DNA of 18,557 nt, from contig MU657400.1 of the NCBI GenBank assembly GCA_026770575.1, positions 37,414 to 55,970 on the forward strand. The letters are read 5' to 3'. Position 1 is the stretch's first letter. Each line of letters opens with the position of its first letter. Below, piece by piece: positions 8,221 to 17,414 of the stretch. A program made the position numbers and the translations under genes. Under the pieces are notes generated by a model. The model was given only the letters and a program-made list of their open reading frames with translations, was not told the DNA's origin and did no database searches. This stretch comes from Pelagophyceae sp. CCMP2097. Lineage: Eukaryota; Sar; Pelagophyceae.

Positions 8221-8758
8221 AAAAATATCGCTAAACAACGTTTTCTGAACGATTACCAGATTCCAATTTTCGACTTTATTCGATGCAAAAATTGCAAGTG
8301 CAAGACCGTCTGCATTGAAGTTCAGACTCGCAAGTCCGCAGGCCGAAGGTAGCTTTGGGGACCTCGTTCGTCGGGCGGGGGGTGGTTCCTTTGGACCCTA
8401 AGGGCTTCATCGCTTGGGGAGGCGAGGCTCATCCGATAGAAACCTTAGGGTCCAAAGGAACCCGCGTCGTTCGCGCTCGGGTGGTACCCATAAATGGGCG
8501 TCTGTTCTCAAAAAGGGTATGTAAAATAAATGGCCGAACCACCGGCCCGCGATGTGTTTCGCGACGGCCCCGTGCGCGCCGAGTCGGATCACGACTAGCG
8601 GCGCGACGGCGAGATGCTTGCGACTCAAACCTTATCTTGCTCTCAGCTCCCCTTGTCTCAATAAGAACGATTTGATTCAGACTCAGACTGCGCAGAAAAC
8701 ACACACCGGATGTCACATGACGGGCATGCGGAGCAATGAAAGTTCAAGTTTTACAATG
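8221..8758. repeat. Dispersed repeat, copy B
   Basis: Second copy of the ~540-bp repeat at 1504-2047, same orientation, starting 18 bases after the MITE-like element. It shares the hairpin and the conserved 3' block. A shared ORF frame exists, but Tyr/His, Asn/Lys and Ala/Thr replacements within the first ~30 codons argue against selection on a peptide. Confidence 0.8.
8384..8462. other. Perfect 20-bp hairpin in repeat copy B
   Basis: Arms 8384-8403 and 8443-8462 pair perfectly around a 39-nt loop of the same length as in copy A. T8386-A8460 replaces the C-G pair of copy A, and A8456 repairs the one mismatch seen there. Confidence 0.85.
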
Positions 8759-8765
8759 AGTTTAG

Positions 8766-8806
8766 ATTACCATGGCGCACCGGAGGTACTGCAGACCCCC
8801 GGAGGG
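8766..8806 (-). repeat. Inverted copy of the CCTCCGGGGGTCTGCAG motif block
   Basis: ATTACCATGGCGCACCG (8766-8782) and TACTGCAGACCCCCGGAGGG (8787-8806) are the reverse complement of 1384-1434, with a shorter spacer. A third, partial copy lies at 9123-9137 in direct orientation. Confidence 0.75.
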
Positions 8807-9026
8807 CGCCTTTGGTGTGTTGGTGCAGTCGCTTAGAGGACACTTCGAAACGCGAGTAGGCTGGCTTAGGTCAAGTCCCATTCAATGTTGAATGGCGCAG
8901 CGGCGAAAGAAGGACCGGCACACCCAGCCCAAGCCCCGCGCCACCCTCGCACCCGCGCGCAGCAGCATGCTGCATAGTCGCGTGTCATGTTTTTAAGGTT
9001 CCGCATGGGCAGGCCTCTAGATCAGA

Positions 9027-9054
9027 CAGGCAGACGGACGGGCAGACAAAATTG
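9027..9054 (-). repeat. Inverted copy of the TCTG/TCCG repeat
   Basis: Reverse complement of the unit at 5660-5698, with CAATTTTGTCTG identical. Confidence 0.6.
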
Positions 9055-9220
9055 CGCATGGGTGATCTTCAATAACGACCCCCGGCGGAAAAGGGGCCTA
9101 GATTTTTTCAAATCCAAAGACACCCTCCGGGGGTCTGAAATATCGATGTAAAGCTGGTAGTGGAGAATCAAATTGGGAAATCCCCAAAGATGGCGAATCA
9201 AATAGGGGCAGGGACTTCCT

Positions 9221-9255
9221 ACTAGGAATTCCTAGTAAGCTGGTAGGAATTCCTA
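9221..9255. repeat. Paired GGAATTCC palindromes
   Basis: ACTAGGAATTCCTAGT (9221-9236) is a perfect 16-bp palindrome. A 12-bp palindrome, TAGGAATTCCTA (9244-9255), follows after 7 bases. Confidence 0.7.
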
Positions 9256-9966
9256 GAGCGGCCCCGGGGCGTGTGGAGTACATCAACCCCTCAACCGCAC
9301 GTTGTGAACCTTGCGTCGACCGTCGTCGAAGCGCGCGCCCCGAGCAGCACACATGGCGTTCGACTCTCGCTCCTCGACGCGGGAGGGCGTGATTACAACG
9401 CCCGTCCAAAATCTCATACAATTGTAATTCTCTGCCCTCGAGACGAAGTTCGGCCCCTCAAGCTGCGCAGTGGCTCTTTCGAGAGAGTACGCCGACGATG
9501 GGCATCACGCTGTCTATGCGCCTCAGAAATATCAAACAACTGCTCCGCTGTCCGTGGTCCGATGGCCGAGTCGCTGCGGGGCCGCTCAACGATGCGTTGT
9601 GCGCGCAGCCCCGACCGCGGAGGGCAGTGCGTGCTTGAAATAACGCGCTTCAGCACCAACCGTCCCGGCCGCCGATCAGCGCGTGCGGTCCACGCGAAGG
9701 CTCCGGTCGCTCAGCGAGGAGCGCGCCCGTCCCCTCCCTGGAGATGCCCGAAACTGTTTGCAGTGGGATGCAGACTCTGTCGGAAGACGGCGAGGCGCTA
9801 AAGTGGCGTCGCGAGGGCTCCCAACCGAACAGCACCGTCCTCTGGCTCCGCGCCGACACCGAGGCCAGCAATTGGCCAGCGGGACGGTGGGGACGGTCCC
9901 GGGCCTCACCCCGATGCGGGCGAGCGAGCGACTTCCGCCGCCGCCGCGAGCGTCGTGATCTTGCAC
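9256..9966. other. GC-rich stretch without a recognised gene
   Basis: Several overlapping ORFs of 80-180 codons occur on both strands. None has a recognisable domain, hydrophobic pattern or clear start context. It may be further decayed element sequence downstream of the minus-strand pseudogene. Confidence 0.35.
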
Positions 9967-10000
9967 GTGCCACCTGGGTGTCGGTGCCACCTGGGTGTCG
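9967..10000. repeat. Two 17-bp tandem units
   Basis: GTGCCACCTGGGTGTCG occurs twice in succession (9967-9983, 9984-10000) without mismatch. Confidence 0.85.
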
Positions 10001-10087
10001 GAGAACGCGTCAACGACTCGAGCTCGTGCGCTCGCCGCCGATCGGCGATCTTCACTTTAATCAATCAAACAGTCGGCGCGGAGGGCA

Positions 10088-10237
10088 GGCGAAGCGCAGG
10101 GAGCAGAGAAACGGGAGAGCGCGAAGAGAAGCGGCGGGCGGTGTCAATCATCTAGCAGTGCCGGCGAAGCGCAGGGAACAGAGAAACGGAAGAGCGCGAA
10201 GAGAAACAGCGGGCGGTGTCAGTCATCTAGCAGTGCC
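10088..10237. repeat. Two 75-bp tandem units at the 3' end of the pseudogene
   Basis: 10088-10162 and 10163-10237 differ at only a few positions. The final TAG of the minus-strand pseudogene falls in the second unit, so the tandem duplication forms its 3' end and flank. Some retroelements have tandem repeats at such positions. Confidence 0.85.
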
Positions 10238-11200
10238 GGCCGTTAGGCCGCTGGACAAAAGGCCCCTGTCGGAAGACGTAGGCCTGCTGGCGCGCGGCGT
10301 ATTGGCGCCGAGCCTGTGCGGCAAAGAAGCAGCTCGACGGCGCGTGGCGCGGCTCGCCGACGGCGTCGAGTTGCGTGAGCAGCGAGCGGGCGCGGCCGCG
10401 CATGGAGCCGATCCCCCACTCCCTGTAGAAGCGGTTGGAGAGTGCGGAGGCCGCGTCGTTGGAGTTGCGCGCGCCCATCTCCTTCCAGTGGCGGAGGGCG
10501 ATTCACTCGGCGATGACCTTGAGCATCGCGTGCACGTTGACGGACGCCTCTCCAAAGTCGCCGAAGACGAAGCCCTTGACGGGGCCGAACGAGCGGAGCA
10601 GCGCCCGCACCGGCCCGACGGTCGTGGACGCCATCTTTGTGCCGTTCGCGTGCTTGCGTGGCAGGCCAGTGGTCGGGTCCACCTCGTACGCGGGACAGCG
10701 GTTGAACTGGACGTCGAGTGCGAGCGCGTGCTTGTCGTACTCGACGTTGACCTTGGCCGCGCGGATGTCGACCGGATTGCCGGCGCCGAGGGCTCGCGCT
10801 TGGCCGTAGTTCGTGACGTTGTTCGCGATGGTCTTGACGTCCCTGAGGCATTCCGCTCCGGACAAGTCTGTCCACTTTAAGTCGGGGACCATCTTGCGGC
10901 GGTCACGATACCCGCGAAACGTGTCGCGTGCCGCCGCGCCGCCGCCGGCGCAGACGTTCGCAAAGAGGCCGAAGACTTCGGTGCTGCACGGCACGTTGGC
11001 CTCGGCGAGACCGGCGGCCAGGCGCTCCAAATTCCCGTCGTGATAGTCGTTGCGCGAAATTTGCGCGCGCTCTTGCGGTTGACGAAGGTGGGGTGGCTCA
11101 AGAGCTCGAGCCCAAACATGTCGAGCTCGACGTCCAGGAGTCGGCGCCCCACGAAGGGCGCGCACGCCGGGCTCGGAAAGCCGTACCTCACGGCCATCAT
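10227..11200 (-). pseudogene. Decayed mobile-element-type ORF (frameshift, in-frame TGA)
   Basis: Starting at the ATG pair at 11195-11200, a coding-like frame reads MMAVRYGFPSPACAPF and continues to about 11055. It then continues in another frame (NDYHDGNLERL onward), a 1-nt shift in a GC repeat. It runs to an in-frame TGA at 10503-10505, after which the same frame stays protein-like (HWKEMGARNSNDAAS) to TAG at 10227. Roughly 320 residues in all. The middle has DVKTI and later FGPVKGFVFGDFGEAS. From memory, this G-x-VFG-x-FGEAS-x-x-VH type of segment occurs in repetitive ORFs of marine eukaryote genomes, sometimes beside reverse transcriptase; I cannot confirm that here. No reverse transcriptase is present. 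It lies head-to-head with the calcium pump gene, 80 bp away. Frameshift and stop could also be sequencing errors. Confidence 0.6.
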
Positions 11201-11279
11201 CCGATCGGCGATCGCGACTCGCCCCGCCCTGACCAGTCGAGCAGCAGTTGCTTCGCCCCGGCCCGCCCCCGCGTGCCCC

Positions 11280-14200
11280 ATGCGCGGCTGGTCGCTGGTC
11301 GCGGCGGCGCTCGCCGCCTGCGCCGGCGCGCGGCAGCTGGCGCCGCTGGCGCCGCGCGCGAGGGCCGTGCGCCGCGCGGTGCGCGGCGGCAGCGCGGCGG
11401 CGCCGGTGGCCGGCGCGGCGGCCGACGTCGCGGCGGTACACGGCGCGGGCCTCGAAGGTGCGTCAGCGCCGCGGTCGTCTCTTCGCACTTGTTGGGACGT
11501 TTGGCGGTCGTCGGGACGTCGCCGACGGAAGTACGCACCGCAAGTTTATACGCGCTCGGCCGTAGGCGTGGCGTCGGTGTCCGAGGCGGCGGGCGCGCAC
11601 GCCTGGACGGCGGCGGAAAGTATCGAAAAGTTGAAGACGGACGTGGACGCGGGCCTCTCGCCAGAGGCCGTTGCGTCTCGGCGTGCTGCGTTCGGCGCGA
11701 ACAAACTCGTCGCGTCGCCGCGGCCTTCGAAGTGGCAGATGCTGAAGTCGCAGTTTGATGACCGTCTGGTTCAGATCTTAGTCGCAGTGGCGGTTGCCTC
11801 GGGCGCTCTGGGCGTCTTGGACGCCGAGGATCCGACCGCGTGGGTCGACCCCGTCGTCATCATGCTCATCCTCGCCTCCAACGCCGCCGTCGGCGTCTGG
11901 CAGGAGTCGTCTGCGGAAAGCGCGCTGGATGCGCTGGAGAAGTTACAGCCGGAGCGGTGCTGCGCCAGGAGGAACAGCGAGTGGGACGGAGAACTCAGCG
12001 CCGCCGACTTAGTGCCCGGCGACGTCGTCTACCTCCGCGTCGGCGACAAAGTGCCCGCTGACGTGCGTTTGCTTCAGTTGAGGACGTCTTCGTTTTCGAC
12101 GGACGAGGCCGCGCTCACCGGTGAGAGCATGACGGTCCAGAAGTGCGTCGACCCGTGCAATTTCGACGAACCCCTCGGCAACCGCGAGTGCATGCTCTTC
12201 GCGTCGACGGTCGTGACGGCGGGCAACGCGGTGGGGGTGGTGACCGCCACGGGCATGGCCACTGAGATGGGGCGCATCCAAGCTGGGGTCACGGCGGCCA
12301 AGTTGGACATTCAAAAAACACCCCTCGCGTTAAAGCTCGACGAGTTTGCCCACCAATTGACAATCGTCATCGGGACCGTCTGCGCCGCCACGTTTGCGGC
12401 GAGCGTGCCGCGTTTTAGCTCGCCCATCTTCGGCTCGCGTTTACGGGGCTGCTTGCACTACGCAAAGGGCGCCGTCGCCCTCGGCGTCGCCGCCATACCC
12501 GAGGGCCTGCCGGCCGTGATCACGCTGTGCCTGAGCCTCGGCACGCGCAGGATGGCGCAGCGCAACGTCGTGGTGCGCAGGCTACAATCGGTGGAGACGC
12601 TGGGGTGCACGACTGTCATCTGCAGCGACAAGACGGGCACGCTGACTACGAACCAAATGACCGCCGTATCGCTCTGCGTCGTCGGCGGCGCGCGCGGCCT
12701 GGCCGAGCACGGCGTTTCGGGGCTCGGCTACGACCCTTCGAAGGGTGTCTGCACCGTGGACGTCGCGGATTTCGCGGTCCAAGACTGCATCGCAGTCTGC
12801 TCGTTGGCAAACGACGCGCAGCTCGCCAAGGACCCGGCGACGGGCGACGTGCTTCGTGTCGGCGAGCCGACGGAGGCGGCCTTGCGAGTGTTGGCGGAAA
12901 AGTGCGGCACGCCCCCCGGCGTTGTAGCAGATCCCGGCGACAACTGGCGCTGTGTCGCTTCGGTGTTTGCGCAGCAGCACGACCGGGTCGCGACGCTCGA
13001 GTTCGACCGCAACCGAAAATCCATGTCCGTCCTCTGCCGGAAGCACGGCGAGGCGAAGCTGTATAGGGCGCCGCGTCAGACCTGGAAAACGCAAACCGCC
13101 GAGAACCGTCGACGAATTTCGTCGGATCCAAGATGCCGCATCCTCGAGACGGCGATGCCGCCCTCGAATACCCTCGACTAGGCGGCTGTACGTCAAGGGT
13201 GCCCCGGATTCCGTTCTCCAGCGTTGCACCGCACTCCGCGACCCGGCCACGGGGCGGCGAAACGACGGCGCCCTTTACGCTTTGCAAACATCGATCTTCC
13301 TCGAGACGTGGCCACCCTCGCCAAGAGTACGATTCGACCGATCGAGAGTATGATTTTTAGGTCCGTGCCGCTGACGAAGGAAGACCGTTTGCGCATCGAG
13401 GAGCTGATCAAGGAGCTGGCGTCGCGGCCGCTGCGGTGCATCGCGCTCGCGACGCGCGACGACCTGGGCGATACCGTGGACCCCGCGCGGTTGGTGGACG
13501 CTGCCGCTCACGAAAGTCTCGAGTCGGGCCTCACTCTGTGCGGCGTCGTGGGTATCCGCGACCCGCCGCGGCCGGAGGCCAAGGCGGCGATTGCGCGGTG
13601 CAAGGAGGCGGGCGTCCGGGTGTTCATGATCACGGGCGACTCTCGCGAGACGGCAGTCGCCATCGCTTCCGAGCTCGGCATCCTGGACGCCGCCGCCGAC
13701 GCGGCCGCCTTCGCCACCGCGGACGCGTGGGCCGTGCCTGATTCAGCGACGGGCGCGCAGCGGCGGGCCTTCGAGGGGAACTCGTTCTTCGCCGATCCTG
13801 CCGTCTCCGACGCGCGGCGCGCGGCCGTTCTGGCGCCGGGCCGCGGCAACGCAGTCTTCTGCCGCACGGCGCCAGCGGACAAGCAGCGTATCATCAAGCT
13901 ACTGGCGGACCACCACGGAGACGTGACGGCGATGACGGGCGACGGTCCGCGGCCGCGTCCAGAACCCTGATCGTCGCGGGAATTAAGGCCGGGGTAATCT
14001 TTGCCACGCTCGGGGATCACATACGATCATGGTTGCTCGGGGGATCATCGCTGTCCCGCCCTAGGCGTCAACGACGCGCCGGCGCTGCAGCAGGCGTCGA
14101 TTGGGATCGCGATGGGCATCACCGGCACCGAGGTGGCCAAGCAGGCGGCGGACATGGTCCTGATGGACGACGACTTTGCCTCCATCGTCTCCGCCGTGGA

Positions 14201-15227
14201 AGAGGGCCGCGCCATTTACAAGAACATGCAGGCTTTTGTCTGCTTTCTTTTGAGTTGCAACTTTGGCGAAGTCGCGACCATCTTCGGCGGCGTGCTCCTG
14301 GGCGTCCCCGACATCCTCTCGCCCCTCCAGCTCCTCTGGATCAACCTCGTCACCGACGGCCCGCCGGCCACCGCCCTAGGCTTCAACCCGCCGGACCCGG
14401 ACTCGATGCAAAAGCCGCCTCGCAAGACGTCCGATCCCATTCTGACCCCTTGGCTCCTCACGCGCTACGCCGTCACCGGTGCGCCTCTCGTTTTTCGACC
14501 CGGCACCTTATCCTCTTCGTCTCCCGCAGCGCTTTGCACGCAGGCACGTACGTCGGCTGCGCGACGATTGGCATCTTCTGCAAGTACTACGCCGACCGCG
14601 GCGTCCCCCTCGCCCAGCTCGCAGACTGGACGTCGTGCAGCGCCGACGCCCCGCCGGGCAGCAAGTGGTGCGCAGGAGACGAACCAAAAAAAAGGCATTC
14701 CCACGTCTTTTCCGAGGAACCCCACGTGCTCTCGTAGGTCCGCCTTCCGTCCTCTAGTCCCTTCCATGATCGCGGGCGCGGACGCGTGCCACGTGGCCTT
14801 CCATGGCGGCGAGATGAAGGCGACGGCGCAGACGCTGGCGCTGACGACGCTGGTGGCGATGGAGATGCTCAAAGCCCTGTCGGCCGTGTCCTTAGACCAC
14901 TCCCTCCTCCGGGTCCCGTTCTGGGCGAACCCGTTCCTCTGCGCCGGCGTCGCGCTGCCCTGCCTCCTCCACTTGCTGCTGCTGAAGTTGCCCGCGCTGC
15001 GCTCCGTGTTCGGCCTCGCGGCGATTACGGGCTCGGATTGGGCGGACGTCTTCAAGTTCGCAGCCCCGATCCTCCTCGTCGAAGAAGCCTTAAAGGCCAC
15101 GAGCCGCTTCCTCGAGCACCGCGAACTCGCCAAGGCGGCGGCGCCCGCGCTCGACGCCGCCGCCGCGCCCGCCGCCGCGCCCGCCGACGACGGCACCGCG
15201 CAAAAGGACGCCGCGCCAGCCTTGTGA
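11280..15227 (+). CDS. SERCA-type (P2A) Ca2+-transporting ATPase, 1136 aa, seven exons
   Basis: Model: join(11280..11457, 11566..13060, 13182..13307, 13361..13944, 14065..14478, 14544..14667, 14738..15227), 3411 bp, in frame. It pumps Ca2+ out of the cytosol using ATP. Motifs: TGES 244-247, PEGL 371-374, DKTGT 414-418 with the phosphorylated Asp, LEFDRNRKSMS, KGAP, MITGD, and TGDGVNDAP 792-800 split by an intron. Ca2+-site residues of SERCA are all present: E372, N860/E863 (NFGE), N888/T891/D892 (NLVTD) and E1016. Ten membrane segments fit; the tail is Ala/Pro-rich. The start chosen is MRGWSLVAAALAACAGA, a signal-peptide-like opening followed by an Arg/Ala-rich segment to residue ~59, which animal SERCAs lack. 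Introns are 53-121 bp, all ending AG|G. Donors are GTGCGT, GTATAG, GTGGCC, GTCCGC, GTGCGC and GTGCGC. The third (13308-13360) is the least certain, because it leaves a ~16-residue insert. Confidence 0.93.
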
Positions 15228-15567
15228 GCGGCCGACGCTCCCGCCGCGCCCGCGACGTCACCAGACAGGCGCCCGCCCGCGGCGCCCGACCGCGGCGCCC
15301 GCCCGGCGATGCGGCGCCCGCCCGACGTTCAGAGAGCGCTTAAGAGCGCTTTAAGCTTTGCGGTACAAAAGATTTTGACATGCCTTTTGGTTTTGGATAT
15401 TGGATTTTTGCTTTTGCTTTTGCTTTTCGCAGATGCTGTTCATTTTGGGCTTTTCTGAAATAAAGTGGAAAGTGCTGTATATAGCAACACCCGCCGCGAT
15501 CTGGGTCGCTCCGCCCGTCCTGCTTTTGGATGCGGCAAGGTCGAATGTCTACCTGACCCAGGCCCCC
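15228..15567. other. 3' flank of the calcium pump gene
   Basis: A GC-rich start gives way to AGAGCGCTTA AGAGCGCTTT near 15332-15352 and a (CTTTTG)n-like microsatellite at about 15405-15428. AATAAA occurs near 15460. A 64-codon ORF at 15400-15594 runs through the microsatellite into the next element and is not credible. Confidence 0.4.
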
Positions 15568-16032
15568 TACAGTGCGAATGTGAGAGTAAGATAATGGATT
15601 TTATCTAAAGGCAAAGGCGGTCTCTGCCGCCAGTCGCTTATTTTTTAAGAAGGCGAAAGGCGCTGGCGGGCCGACTTTTTCGTCATCGTCGACCTCCGGG
15701 ACCAACCGTAGCCCCGCACCCCCCGGCTGCCGCCGCTGCTACCCGACGCATATGCGATAAACCACGCTTACGGTCCCTTCTGTGGTCACCCCTTGATGCA
15801 CGGTGCAGCGAAAGCGTCGTCCACGTGAAAATCTTCGCTAAACCCCGAGATTCAGCGACTTTTTTACCAGCTGCGACGAAGCCCATGGGCGGCTGAGGAC
15901 AGCCCCCAAGGCCGATTATCTTATATTTTAAGAAGGCAAAGGCGACAGGCACTGTCGATTCGCTTAAGTTTTAAGAAAAAAAAGGCAACGGGTTGCCTTT
16001 GGCCATTATCTTACTCTCACATTCGCACTGTA
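15568..16032. mobile_element. Tc1/mariner-like MITE with TA target duplication
   Basis: Perfect 28-bp TIRs at 15570-15597 and 16003-16030 begin CAGTGCGAATGTGAGAG. TA flanks both ends (15568-15569 and 16031-16032). CAGT termini with a TA duplication are the known signature of Tc1/mariner-type transposons. The 461-bp interior has no transposase. It contains inner near-repeats (TTTTAAGAAGGC-AAAGGCG at ~15645 and ~15932). An 89-codon minus-strand ORF is unrecognised and probably spurious. Confidence 0.85.
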
Positions 16033-16678
16033 TTCCTCATATAGCGACGTTCAACTCTAATTTAGAATCGCTTGGGAATTCTATGGGTGGGCAATAGAAA
16101 GTTCAGCTCAAATTGACACCCTATCGAATTGATACCCTATCAAATAAAACCCCGTTAAAAGCCCAATGATATATAGAACTGATTCTGGTGGATTTACCAC
16201 TCAGCTCCCCAGTGCTATAATTGGTTCTCAGATTCGCATGTTTCTCGGTTTAGTTTTGAGAGTGTGAGCGCAATCGACCTCCGATAGTCCCGTCGCCTCG
16301 GAACTGGTGTCGAGTGCCCATGAACTAGCTTCTGCAAAAGGCCGTTTTTTTCCGACTCCTGTGGCCCGCGCGCGAAGCAATTCCTGCTCCGCGCGTTTCC
16401 CTTGATCGGGCCTTTCTCGTTCCATAGCCAACCGCTTTCGTCACTCCTTGGGGCCACCGATCCACGTCGAGGTCCGTCGCCCGCGCGCAACGTTGCTTCC
16501 GCGCTCGCCCGCGCGCCCCGTTGCCATCTACCAAGGCTTTCTTCATCACAAACGAGTACTGTTATTCAGACCGTTGAATGGCCGTTAAAGTTCAAGCTAG
16601 GGCTTTATATACACTTTAGAACCCAAGCTTCGGCTCAAATCGCACACGAAATTTCAGATCAAAATTCAAGTTAATTTG
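16033..16678. other. Gene-free stretch with a dispersed repeat
   Basis: TTCAGCTCAAATTGACACCC... (16102-16141) carries CCCTATC iterations and matches 18102-18128. TTTATATACA near 16604 is TATA-like. Competing short ORFs on both strands at 16215-16674 have no recognised domain. Confidence 0.4.
16102..16141. repeat. CCCTATCGAATTGAT repeat, copy 1
   Basis: The block starts TTCAGCTCAAATTGACACCC and has two CCCTATC units. The same start with one mismatch occurs at 18102-18128, followed there by further CCTATCG units. Confidence 0.7.
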
Positions 16679-16748
16679 CAGCGACCCTTGGCGGTAGAGC
16701 GTTAGTCTCTTAATCTGAAGGTCATCAGTTCGATCCTGTCAGGAGGCA
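16679..16748 (+). tRNA. tRNA-Lys(CTT)-like sequence, 5' half degenerate
   Basis: GGTAGAGCG, an anticodon loop CTCTTAA (anticodon CTT, 16709-16711), box B AGTTCGATCC and a 3' AGGAGGCA are all tRNA-like. T-runs (TTTTC, TTTTT) that could end Pol III transcription begin about 8-20 bases later. The 5' acceptor strand should read GCCTCCT but does not, the D-arm has lost bases, and the T-stem has mismatches. A pseudogene is most likely. Confidence 0.45.
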
Positions 16749-17114
16749 TGTTTCAGTTTTCTTTTTCTGCCCATTGCAACAGACTCGGCCAGTTTGCGAG
16801 TAGCGATGGATTCGATCGCTCAAAGTCAGGGTCGCGGGTTCGAGAACCCCCCCCTTTTCGAGCGAACCTACGTGGGTGGGTGGGGGGAAGCTTACGCGAC
16901 GCGTGTCGTGGACGAGCAGGGCGTGGAGTGGGGCTACCCCCACCCTATTGTTCCAATCGAAAATTGGAGCCACGAATGTACTGGTAAAATACGGTCTGTC
17001 AATTGCAGAGAGAGGTTTGACCTTGCACATTCGAGCAGGCACGAGGGCAAACCCGGGGACTGAGTAGACGAAACCCCCATTAAATCGCCAGACTCGCTGG
17101 CCTCGCGCAGGCCG
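16749..17114. other. Stretch with a second weak tRNA-like B box
   Basis: GGGTTCGAGAACCC near 16839 followed by CCCCTTTTCG resembles a T-arm with a Pol III terminator, but no acceptor stem or clear anticodon arm is present. No gene is supported. Confidence 0.3.
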
Positions 17115-17264
17115 CGAAGCGCGCGACCGCGCGAAAAACGCAAACCAGCCCCGGCAGTATTTCGGCCGGCCGAGTGCCTCCGCGACCGAGTCGAGGGCCT
17201 CGGACGATGGTCCTAGACCCTCCTGTCGCATGCGCATCAACTCCCATGTCAATAGCGCACGCCG
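17115..17264 (-). pseudogene. Possible PPR-like fragment
   Basis: Within a long minus-strand ORF, residues reading ALLTWELMRMRQEGLGPS and then EALDSVAEALGR resemble the second helix of one pentatricopeptide repeat and the first helix of the next. No further repeats are visible on either side. It may be a relic exon or chance; weak. Confidence 0.25.
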
Positions 17265-17414
17265 TTGCCGAGATCTCGGCACGAGGGTCTTGGAAGTCAG
17301 GTCCTTGAGGAAAAAAGCCACGAAGCTATACAAGCAGAGGCGGGGATAAAAATCGTTCAAAGTTATCCCTTGGCCCTGCCTCCGTTTGGCGAGAATCGGA
17401 CGGTGGGGCTGCAG
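17265..17414. other. Unassigned spacer
   Basis: No gene or repeat recognised. Confidence 0.3.

Larger units (their letters stand above)
7371..9220. repeat. 26-bp perfect inverted pair 1.8 kb apart
   Basis: 7371-7396 (AGGAAGTCCCTGCC...) is the exact reverse complement of 9195-9220. CCAATTTGATTC also occurs downstream of the left arm and, inverted, inside the right one (about 9160). The pair encloses the 26-bp-TIR element and repeat copy B, so it could bound a composite element or simply be two opposed copies of one repeat. Confidence 0.6.

Noticed and set aside
1675..8716. ORFs shared by repeat copies A and B (both strands) as a conserved peptide
   Set aside because: Differences between copies are largely nonsynonymous, while the hairpin pairing is kept. 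The shared frame follows from shared ancestry.
10503..10505. TGA as selenocysteine or recoded stop
   Set aside because: TGA is used as the normal terminal stop in the three called genes here, no SECIS-like structure was noticed, and a second lesion (frameshift) lies upstream. Decay is simpler.
9744..10880. 378-codon ORF on the plus strand
   Set aside because: It is antisense to the better protein-like minus-strand sequence at 10227-11200, and its composition (Arg/Ala/Gly/Val shadow) fits a mirror of that gene.
11040..11279. Upstream part of the long plus ORF that includes the pump
   Set aside because: It overlaps the antisense pseudogene and reads as low-complexity. MRGWSLVAAA at 11280 is a better start.
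17278..17286. GGCACGAGG, like a cDNA library adaptor
   Set aside because: Only nine bases and no adjoining adaptor or insert junction; chance match.
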